From contig JAPLEH010000011.1 in NCBI GenBank assembly GCA_026391455.1, forward strand, positions 1 through 50,568: a stretch of DNA of 50,568 nucleotides, written 5' to 3'. Both the position numbers and the translations under genes were made by a program. The stretch is from Bacteroidota bacterium. GTDB lineage: Bacteria; Bacteroidota; Bacteroidia; Chitinophagales; Chitinophagaceae. The first letter of the stretch is position 1, and each line of letters opens with the position of its first letter. This document shows positions 44,066-50,568 of this stretch, piece by piece. Below the pieces are notes generated by a model. That model saw only the letters and a program-made list of their open reading frames with translations, was not told the DNA's origin and did not search any database.

Positions 44066-44629
44066 ATGGATTTGCTGCAAAAAGCCATAAAAGATATTTC
44101 ACCGGTGGAGGGCGCCGCATTAACGGATCTGCTGGCGGCCTGGGAATACCGCGAACTTCCCAAAGACCATCTGCTATTGCGCGAGCATACCATTTCCGAT
44201 TATATCTATTTTATTGAAAAAGGGGCAGCCCGTATCTTTTATCATAAAAAAGAAAAGGAGGTTACGGAATGGGTGGCGCTGGACCGTCAATTTTTTTTAT
44301 CCATCACCAGTTTTTTTCAGCGCACACCCAGTCATCTCATTATACAAACGCTGGAGCCCTCCTCCATTTATTGTATCCATCATAATGACCTGATGGCGTT
44401 GGCTGACAAACATCATGCGGTGGAAAAAATGTTGCGCAAAATGATCACCCTTTCGCTGATCCTTTCGCAGCAACGCATGGATTCCATTCAATTTGAAACC
44501 GCCCATGAGCGGTATGAAAAATTAGTGAAACAATCACCGGGTATCATTCAGCGGGTACCTCTCTCCTATATTGCTTCTTTTTTGGGTGTAACCCTGGAGA
44601 CGCTGAGCCGGATACGGGGACAGAAATAA
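44066..44629 (+). CDS. Crp/Fnr-family transcriptional regulator
   Basis: 187 residues. The N-terminal cyclic-nucleotide-binding-like domain (about 20-120) contains DYIYFIEKGAARIFY. The C-terminal helix-turn-helix (about 150-187) is short, with RVPLSYIASFLGVTLETLSRIRG as the recognition part. This is the usual Bacteroidota small Crp/Fnr form. No cysteine cluster for an Fe-S sensor is visible. It is divergently transcribed from the LD-carboxypeptidase gene and may control it. Confidence 0.9.
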   Translation: MDLLQKAIKDISPVEGAALTDLLAAWEYRELPKDHLLLREHTISDYIYFIEKGAARIFYHKKEKEVTEWVALDRQFFLSITSFFQRTPSHLIIQTLEPSSIYCIHHNDLMALADKHHAVEKMLRKMITLSLILSQQRMDSIQFETAHERYEKLVKQSPGIIQRVPLSYIASFLGVTLETLSRIRGQK

Positions 44630-44713
44630 GCAAGGGATATTTTATAGTTTATTCCCCGCATAATATACTTCCATGAGTAAAGCGGGACGTAACTTAATTT
44701 CTGAGCTATAACA

Positions 44714-45490
44714 TTAATTGATGTCCGGCAGACCATTGTCACGTTTCAGTTTTACTTGTACTAAGTTATCCGTACTGTGAAAAGTTTTAATGATCGCAGC
44801 ATCCGGAAGTTGTTGCAACCGGTACCGGCTAAACCGTATGACATAGTGTGAACGGTATCTGAAATTGGTCAATTCAATGAAGCAACTCTTTACATGGTCA
44901 AAAACTTCCAGTACCAGGGATTCGTCTGCTTCGCTCCAGTTCAACATTGCAGTCTGAGAAAACCAGATATCCTTTAAGTTCCGGCAGCGTACACTAGTAT
45001 TACTTAAATAAGTGCGGGTGCGCTTTTTATGTATACCCGTTTGCATCATCGCCGGTTTGATCATTTCAGGCCTGATTCCTTTTACCGGCAGCGATGGTCT
45101 GGATTTTATTTTTACCACCGATGGTGTGCCGCTATCCCTCACCAGCGGACCCCAGTTGATAAATATATCTTTTTCAACCGGGTCTATATAAGAAAGAATG
45201 CCATGTTTTACGATATACTTGCGTGTATACACCCTGCTCTCATTTTTTTCTGCTATGTCAAGATATAATGTATCCCTGTTCACCCGCCAGGTGCCTTGCA
45301 CTTGAACAGATACCCAGCAACTACCGGAACTGTTGTTGGTATAAATAAAATGGCTGTCTTTGTACAAGCGGAGGGATGTATGGAGTACCGATTTATCAGC
45401 AGGGAGATACCTGCCGGGGGAAATAAATTGTGCAGGCATTTTCCCTGAAAACAGGAACACGGAGATCAGGATGGAATAATATTTTCTCAT
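44714..45490 (-). CDS. Secreted protein of unknown function
   Basis: 258 residues from the start MRKYYSILIS (ATG at 45490; the reading from 45523 adds 11 residues before the signal peptide). The signal peptide ends KMPAQ. A lipocalin-like or DUF-type beta pattern (TLYLDIAEKN, VQVQGTWRVNRDTLYLD) follows at about 35-120; the second half is Arg/Tyr-rich. No family is recognised. It diverges from the GH3 gene with 85 bp between starts. Confidence 0.65.
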   Translation of the reverse strand: MRKYYSILISVFLFSGKMPAQFISPGRYLPADKSVLHTSLRLYKDSHFIYTNNSSGSCWVSVQVQGTWRVNRDTLYLDIAEKNESRVYTRKYIVKHGILSYIDPVEKDIFINWGPLVRDSGTPSVVKIKSRPSLPVKGIRPEMIKPAMMQTGIHKKRTRTYLSNTSVRCRNLKDIWFSQTAMLNWSEADESLVLEVFDHVKSCFIELTNFRYRSHYVIRFSRYRLQQLPDAAIIKTFHSTDNLVQVKLKRDNGLPDIN

Positions 45491-45514
45491 GGCATGCAGT
45501 TTCAGGAACTCATT

Positions 45515-45532
45515 ATTTGACATTTATCAAAT
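45515..45532. promoter_or_regulatory. Dyad in the divergent GH3 spacer
   Basis: ATTTGA-CATTTA-TCAAAT is a 6+6 inverted repeat in the 85-bp spacer between the divergent secreted-protein and GH3 genes. It could be an operator for either gene, but is short. Confidence 0.3.
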
Positions 45533-45575
45533 CAACCGGCCTCATTCTTACGGAACTTTGGACAAACGAAGCTAT

Positions 45576-47921
45576 ATGAAACCAATCATTTTTACCACCC
45601 TCACCCTGTTGATGACCCTCCCTCTATTTTCCCAAACGGATAAGGCCAGCCAATTAGTATCTCAAATGACCACCGAAGAGAAAGTAAACCTCGTGGTGGG
45701 TATGGGAATGAACATTCCCGGAATGAGTGCCGGCAATGGGACCGGGGTAGGACAGATAACTGATAAAGTACCCGGGGCCGCCGGAAGTACCTATGCTATC
45801 CCCCGTCTGCAATTGCCCAATACCATTGTAGCCGATGGACCTGCGGGGCTGCGCATCAGCCCTACCCGCCCGAATGATTCCAAAACCTATTATGCCACTG
45901 CCTGGCCGGTTGCCACCCTGCTAGCCTCTACCTGGGATACCCGTCTGGTGCAGCAGGTAGGATTGGCCATGGGTAATGAAGTAAAGGAATACGGGGTGGA
46001 TGTGCTATTGGCACCCGGTATGAATATTCACCGTAATCCCCTGGGCGGTAGAAATTTTGAATATTATTCCGAAGATCCACTGATCTCCGGTAAAATGGCC
46101 GCTGCCATGGTGAATGGTATTCAACGCAATGGCGTGGGCACTTCAATAAAACACTATGCCGTGAATAACCAGGAACGCAACAGGAATACGGTAGATGCCG
46201 TAGTGAGCGAACGGGCCCTTCGGGAAATTTACCTGAAAGGATTTGAGATCACCGTAAAGGAATCCAATCCCTGGACTGTGATGAGCTCGTATAATAAACT
46301 CAATGGCGTATATACGTCAGAAGACTATGACCTGCTTACCACACTGCTACGCAAAGAATGGGGCTTCAAAGGAATGGTAATGACCGACTGGTTTGGCGGA
46401 AAAGATGCTGTAGCACAAATGAAAGCCGGCAATGACCTGCTGATGCCCGGCACCAAAGAACAGAACAAAGCCATTCTCAAAGCACTGCAGGACGGCTCGT
46501 TGGATAAAAAGATCGTAGATGAGAACGCAACACGTATCGTTAATTATATTCTTGGAACGCCGGCTTATAAGAAATATGTATTCAGCAACACACCCGACCT
46601 GAAAGCACATGCACTACTGGCAAGGGCTGCCGCTGCAGATGGAATGGTGTTGCTGAAAAATGAAGCGGCTGCTTTACCCATCGCCAGCAATAATTCCGGT
46701 ATTGCAGCTTTTGGCATTACGTCGTATGATTTTGTTTCGGGTGGAACCGGCAGTGGCGATGTGAATGAGGAATACACCGTATCACTGGTGGATGGCTTGA
46801 AGAATGCAGGATACAAACTGGATGCGGAATTGACCGGTTCTTATCAGGAATATGTAAAAACTGAAAAAGCCAAACAGCCGAAGAAGAATTTCTTTGAAGA
46901 ATTTATGAATCCCACACCACGTATTCCTGAAATGGAAATCAGTGATGCGATGCTGGAAGCGAAAGCAGCAACCGCCGACGCAGCACTCATTACCATTGGC
47001 CGCAATGCTGGTGAAGGCAGTGACCGTAAAGAAGAAAACGACTTTAACCTGAAAGCTGCTGAAGTATCCCTTATCGACCGGGTAACAAAAGCCTTTCATG
47101 CAAAAAATAAAAAAGTGATCGTAATCATTAACAGTGGTGGCGTGATCGAAACGGCCAGTTGGAGAGACAAAGCCGATGCCATCTTGCTCGCCTGGCAACC
47201 TGGCCTCGAAGCAGGGAATGCCGTTGCAGATATTCTCAGTGGCAAAGTGAACCCCTCAGGTAAACTGGCTACTACCTTCCCGGTAAACTATGCCGATGAT
47301 ATTACAGCTAAAAATTTTCCGGGTACTGAATTTCCTGAGAAAGTCACTATTGGCAATTTTGGTATGAAGCAAATACCGGCCGAAGTAGTATATGAAGAAG
47401 GCATCTATGTGGGATACCGATACTATAATTCCTTTGGGATAAAACCCGCTTATGAATTTGGTTACGGATTGAGTTATACGCAATTCAGCTATAGCCCGTT
47501 TACCATCAGCAGCAGCACGATGAAAGATAAGATCACGGTATCAATGACTGTAAAAAACACAGGTAAAACTGCAGGAAAGGAAGTGGTACAATTATATGTT
47601 TCCGCCCCCGAAGGTTCAGTGAATAAACCTGCTGCAGAACTGAAAGCCTTTGCCAAGACCAATTTGCTGAAACCGGGCCAGTCGCAAAAACTGAGCTTCA
47701 CGCTTGCACCTGCGGAGCTTGCTTCTTTTATCACCCAACGCAGTGCCTGGGTGGCAGATGCAGGTAAATATGTGCTGATGGCCGGTTCTTCGTCGCTGAA
47801 TATAAAACAAACCACCAGCTTTACCTTGCCCAAAGAAGTGGTTACCGAATCATGCAATAAAATATTGTCGCCAAAGAAAGAGATCAATGAAGTAAAGCCC
47901 AAAACCACGAAAGGGTTTTAA
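45576..47921 (+). CDS. Glycoside hydrolase family 3 beta-glucosidase
   Basis: 781 residues from the start MKPIIFTTLTLL, chosen for its signal peptide (ends PLFSQ). GH3 enzymes release terminal beta-linked sugars. The (beta/alpha)8 domain (about 25-340) has KHYAVNN (Lys192, His193) and the nucleophile Asp271 in VMTDWFGG. The alpha/beta sandwich domain (about 370-590) has GRNAGEGSDRKEE with the likely acid/base Glu, and a C-terminal fibronectin-III-like domain (about 670-760) ends the fold. It is probably periplasmic. No SusC/SusD pair is nearby, so it is not in a typical polysaccharide utilisation locus. Confidence 0.94.
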   Translation: MKPIIFTTLTLLMTLPLFSQTDKASQLVSQMTTEEKVNLVVGMGMNIPGMSAGNGTGVGQITDKVPGAAGSTYAIPRLQLPNTIVADGPAGLRISPTRPNDSKTYYATAWPVATLLASTWDTRLVQQVGLAMGNEVKEYGVDVLLAPGMNIHRNPLGGRNFEYYSEDPLISGKMAAAMVNGIQRNGVGTSIKHYAVNNQERNRNTVDAVVSERALREIYLKGFEITVKESNPWTVMSSYNKLNGVYTSEDYDLLTTLLRKEWGFKGMVMTDWFGGKDAVAQMKAGNDLLMPGTKEQNKAILKALQDGSLDKKIVDENATRIVNYILGTPAYKKYVFSNTPDLKAHALLARAAAADGMVLLKNEAAALPIASNNSGIAAFGITSYDFVSGGTGSGDVNEEYTVSLVDGLKNAGYKLDAELTGSYQEYVKTEKAKQPKKNFFEEFMNPTPRIPEMEISDAMLEAKAATADAALITIGRNAGEGSDRKEENDFNLKAAEVSLIDRVTKAFHAKNKKVIVIINSGGVIETASWRDKADAILLAWQPGLEAGNAVADILSGKVNPSGKLATTFPVNYADDITAKNFPGTEFPEKVTIGNFGMKQIPAEVVYEEGIYVGYRYYNSFGIKPAYEFGYGLSYTQFSYSPFTISSSTMKDKITVSMTVKNTGKTAGKEVVQLYVSAPEGSVNKPAAELKAFAKTNLLKPGQSQKLSFTLAPAELASFITQRSAWVADAGKYVLMAGSSSLNIKQTTSFTLPKEVVTESCNKILSPKKEINEVKPKTTKGF

Positions 47922-47940
47922 GACTGAACAGCTAAGAACA

Positions 47941-47991
47941 AAACCCGGAAGGATATCAGTTCGCAGCAATGCGGGAGCCTTCCGGGTTTTT
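47941..47991. terminator. Bidirectional terminator
   Basis: AAACCCGGAAGG (47941-47952) and CCTTCCGGGTTT (47978-47989) form a 12-bp stem around a 25-nt loop with T on the plus side. It closes the GH3 gene. The following AATTCTT/AATTATT words (48006-48040) are another low-complexity stretch. Confidence 0.8.
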
Positions 47992-48034
47992 CCAATCAGA
48001 GGGCAATTCTTAAATCATAATTCTTCATTCTTAA

Positions 48035-49135
48035 TTATTTCCCCCCTCTCCTCCGCTTTTCCTCTTCCAGAATCAGCTTCATCGTTTCCGGGGTAATATA
48101 ATAATCCGGGGTATTATCTGTTTTGGCGTTCGGATCGGGTATATACCAGTTGTATTTGGAGAAAGCCTTTTTCAGTGTTTCGTCTTTAAAGTCATATCCT
48201 TTGCGGGCAAAGTTGAGATTGCGGTAAAGCCGCAGTTCGGCATCGGTCATCTGACCTAGCGTGGTTTGTATAGAATCGCCCCAGGTAAATTCCATGATAT
48301 CTTTAAAATCATTTTTGGTATTTTTATCGCACCAGAGATTGACTTCATTGTGCAGATTCCAGAAGGTAATGGACAGGTCTTTGGCCGGTTTGAAATTGGT
48401 GGCCCTTAATTGCAGTTTCCCTTTGCGGAGATAGACCATTTTCAGCAGGTCGGTACTTTCAGCCATGTAGGGGACGGGTGCTGACGTTTTGCTGATTCGT
48501 CCGATACCGGCTACCTGCCAGGGAGCGGGTGTGGCATTGAATCCGGCAGGTACAGAAAAATAACTGTCATCGCCCATATCAATATTCAGTTCGAAATCAT
48601 CGATGCCGCTATTGGCCCAGGTGGCGCCGGTGGTAAGGCGATAATCAAAATCTTTAGCTGCTTCCACCGAACCACCGCCTTTATATATATAACTGTGCCG
48701 TATAACCGTAATTCCTTTGGCGAAGCGTATATTGAAATAATAAACAAAATCATAACCCGAAGCGATCTTGGCATCCACTTTAAAACCGGTCTGCTCCAGT
48801 TTCGCGATCTTATAGGGCAGCAGGGCATCATTCACCATCACCATAAAATCCGTTACCTGGGGGTGCTTCGCTTCTTCATCGGTAACATCGCCCTCGGCAG
48901 GAGGCGTTACAAACCCTACGGTCAATTCTTTCTCCGGGCCCGGATTGAAAAACTCAAAATAAATATCCACCTGCATCCAGTCACCTTTCCTTTCGAGGTT
49001 GAGGATCTCTTTTTTGAGACGAATGGTGGTCTCTTTCAGCGGTACCAAGGTATTGCCGGTGGCATAGAATACGCCATCATTGGCCAGGGCGGGCTGCAGG
49101 CCTGTCAATAAGAGGATAAAAAGTAGTTTTTTCAT
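48035..49135 (-). CDS. Secreted YARHG-domain protein
   Basis: 366 residues from the start MKKLLFILLLTG (ATG at 49135; the longer reading from 49219 puts 28 residues before the signal peptide). The signal peptide ends PALA. Residues about 20-270 are a beta-rich region of unknown function with many aromatic residues. A YARHG-type domain follows (about 300-350), recognised by LRLYRNLNFARKGYDF and WYIPDP. YARHG domains are extracellular and thought to bind ligands or peptidoglycan. It diverges from the ECF sigma gene at 49257. Confidence 0.78.
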   Translation of the reverse strand: MKKLLFILLLTGLQPALANDGVFYATGNTLVPLKETTIRLKKEILNLERKGDWMQVDIYFEFFNPGPEKELTVGFVTPPAEGDVTDEEAKHPQVTDFMVMVNDALLPYKIAKLEQTGFKVDAKIASGYDFVYYFNIRFAKGITVIRHSYIYKGGGSVEAAKDFDYRLTTGATWANSGIDDFELNIDMGDDSYFSVPAGFNATPAPWQVAGIGRISKTSAPVPYMAESTDLLKMVYLRKGKLQLRATNFKPAKDLSITFWNLHNEVNLWCDKNTKNDFKDIMEFTWGDSIQTTLGQMTDAELRLYRNLNFARKGYDFKDETLKKAFSKYNWYIPDPNAKTDNTPDYYITPETMKLILEEEKRRRGGK

Positions 49136-49216
49136 TGTGTAGTGGTTAATGGTGAGGGGTTGGGGTGGACCCAGGCTGCAAGTAAGCCAATATTTTTCTA
49201 AAAATAATTGGTTTTT

Positions 49217-49226
49217 CACCCAACCC
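49217..49226 (+). promoter_or_regulatory. CACCCAACCC element before ECF sigma gene
   Basis: CACCCAACCC followed by TTTAGAACCGGGGGG lies 30 bp before the sigma gene start. A C-rich box at this position resembles autoregulated ECF promoters in this phylum as I recall them; the assignment is weak. Confidence 0.3.
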
Positions 49227-49256
49227 TTTAGAACCGGGGGGTAGTTATTATATTAG

Positions 49257-49853
49257 ATGAGCCAAGTTTTACCCAAGCCGAAACCATTGACTGATCCTCA
49301 TGAAATAATGATCCGCGGATGCAGGGATAATGATATGCAATGCCAGGAGCAATTGTACAGGCTTTGCTATCCGGAAATGATCAAAATATGTATCCGGTAT
49401 GCCGGAGATATAGATGGGGCCGGCATTATCTACAACAATGCCATGCTGCGTGTATTCCGGCATATTGGAAATTATAAACACGAGGGCAAACTACTGGGCT
49501 GGGTCAAGACTATCGTCGTTCATTGCTGTCTGGATCATGTAAAGAAGAAGGGGCCCATCCGTGAGGTGAAACTGGGACCCGAACAGGAGGAACAGGTAAG
49601 TATAACCGAAGATGCATTTTCCCGCATTTCCGTGAAAGATATTCAGAAGATCATTGGCCAGTTGCCACCCGCCACCGGTGCCGTTTTTAATCTGTACATC
49701 TATGAAAACTTCACCCATAAACAGGTGAGCGGGGCCTTAGGCATATCGGAAGGCACATCGAAATGGCATTTGAATGAAGCCCGTAAAATTCTTAAAAATA
49801 AACTTGAGCACTTTCTAAATCCCTTACTGAAAACAAATGGAGACCCGAAATAA
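49257..49853 (+). CDS. ECF-family RNA polymerase sigma factor
   Basis: 198 residues. Region 2 (about 18-90) contains CQEQLYRLCYPEMIKICIRY and the -10 contact part up to LDHVKKKG. Region 4 (about 125-185) has the helix-turn-helix FTHKQVSGALGISEGTSKWHLNEARKIL. It is followed 4 bp later by a single-pass membrane protein gene that should be its regulator or partner. It is a different sequence type from the ECF gene at 21568. Confidence 0.92.
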   Translation: MSQVLPKPKPLTDPHEIMIRGCRDNDMQCQEQLYRLCYPEMIKICIRYAGDIDGAGIIYNNAMLRVFRHIGNYKHEGKLLGWVKTIVVHCCLDHVKKKGPIREVKLGPEQEEQVSITEDAFSRISVKDIQKIIGQLPPATGAVFNLYIYENFTHKQVSGALGISEGTSKWHLNEARKILKNKLEHFLNPLLKTNGDPK

Positions 49854-49857
49854 CGAT

Positions 49858-50568
49858 ATGGACAAAAAACTCCGGCAACTGGAAAACCAGTCATTGCCAG
49901 ACCTCTCCCGCCAGGATGCCCACTGGCAGCAGATGCAACAACTTCTTACAACAGGAGAAGCCCGCCCTCTTGCGAAACAACCACGCAAGGGGTGGCTCTG
50001 GCTCAGTGCGGCTGCTGCCTTCATAGTAGTGGCTTCGCTAATCGGGTATCAATTGCTGGCACCTTTTGCTCCGGAAAAAATAAAGGCACCCGTAACTACA
50101 GTTCCTGCCGGCAAACCGGATACGCAGGTTATTCAAAGTCCGGCAACTACCATACCCGATGCCGCACCAGTTACACAGTCCAATACTTTTTTAATGGCAA
50201 AAACAAACAAACAAAACAAAATATTGGTTTCAGCACCCAAGGTTACGTATTACGGAAGACCGGTGAGCGGGGATACAGCTATTCCGGTACCGGATGTAAC
50301 CAACCAGCCAGTAGCAAGCAAAAAGGAATCGATCACACTGGCTGGTTTTTTTAAACATCTCGAAAAACAGGCAGAGGAGATCATCATCGAACCGGGTATT
50401 GATAATCTGGTAAAAGGTTCAGCCGGCACCGCACTGCTGATACCGGCACATACTTTTCATAGTGAAAGTACCGTGACCATACTGTTGAAGGAATATTATT
50501 CGTATGAAGATATTATAACCAATAAACTGAGCACCACCTCCAATGGCGAGCCGCTTATTACCGGTGGT
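49858..50568 (+). CDS. Anti-sigma-like membrane protein (partial, runs off window)
   Basis: 237 residues are visible, open to the window end, starting with MDKKLRQLENQ 4 bp after the sigma stop codon. A cytoplasmic head (about 1-45) is followed by one transmembrane helix (about 48-68, WLWLSAAAAFIVVASLIGY). A Pro/Thr-rich linker (about 70-110) leads to an extracytoplasmic beta-rich domain with the ALLIPAHTFHSESTVTILLKEYYS and TTSNGEPLITGG motifs. That motif set recurs in large Bacteroidota surface proteins. The head is shorter than in canonical anti-sigma factors. The context suggests it controls the sigma factor or is its transported partner. Confidence 0.8.
   Translation, partial: MDKKLRQLENQSLPDLSRQDAHWQQMQQLLTTGEARPLAKQPRKGWLWLSAAAAFIVVASLIGYQLLAPFAPEKIKAPVTTVPAGKPDTQVIQSPATTIPDAAPVTQSNTFLMAKTNKQNKILVSAPKVTYYGRPVSGDTAIPVPDVTNQPVASKKESITLAGFFKHLEKQAEEIIIEPGIDNLVKGSAGTALLIPAHTFHSESTVTILLKEYYSYEDIITNKLSTTSNGEPLITGG

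Overview
The window is chromosomal DNA from a member of the Bacteroidota, most likely a Chitinophagaceae-type organism. This is inferred from gene content and signals, not from a search. The supporting points are: two secreted proteins ending in type IX secretion sorting domains, families largely confined to this phylum (DUF4293, DUF6427-like), promoter -7 boxes of the TAnnTTTG form, very few Shine-Dalgarno sequences, and ECF sigma factors followed by membrane-anchored partners. There are no rRNA operons, transposases, phage genes or CRISPR arrays.

Layout. 1-400: tRNA-Ser(GCU) on the minus strand, followed downstream by two 109-bp tandem copies of its 3' part plus terminator. 418-3666 (minus): dnaA, then a 5'-nucleotidase split into two overlapping genes. 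3787-9749: a COG2509 flavoprotein, a T9SS-secreted protein and an ABC-2 exporter pair. 9750-11483: a repeat-bearing intergenic stretch, a nested palindromic operator/promoter, a coiled-coil protein made of exact 16-residue repeats, and a small secreted carboxypeptidase-regulatory-like protein. 11549-15595: a nitronate monooxygenase/FabK-like enzyme, a sugar nucleotidyltransferase, glyA and a DUF4293 membrane protein. 15670-22149: a large T9SS surface protein, uvrA and an ECF sigma factor.

22466-28400 is a minus-strand block: DsbD, a separate DsbD-alpha-like protein, purQ, and two linked membrane/secreted genes. The DsbD alpha domain has lost its cysteine pair (Tyr at both sites), while the separate upstream protein has kept one. 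28716-37059 holds two tandem KUP potassium transporters, two related membrane-anchored alpha/beta hydrolases, a lipoprotein and an unknown protein. 37299-41516 holds a small secreted protein, then a 967-residue protein and a closely following 173-residue gene. This last pair has the architecture of a polymorphic toxin/effector and its immunity protein and is the best candidate for an undescribed system.

41668-50568: a GRDP-like/TIGR04222-like membrane protein with a Gly/Cys-only tail, an LD-carboxypeptidase, a Crp/Fnr-family regulator, a GH3 beta-glucosidase with a divergent secreted protein, a YARHG-domain secreted protein, and an ECF sigma factor followed by a membrane protein that runs off the window end.

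Several intergenic regions carry different low-complexity 'word' repeats, often as imperfect inverted repeats. Functional assignments rest on motifs read by eye; no database search was run.
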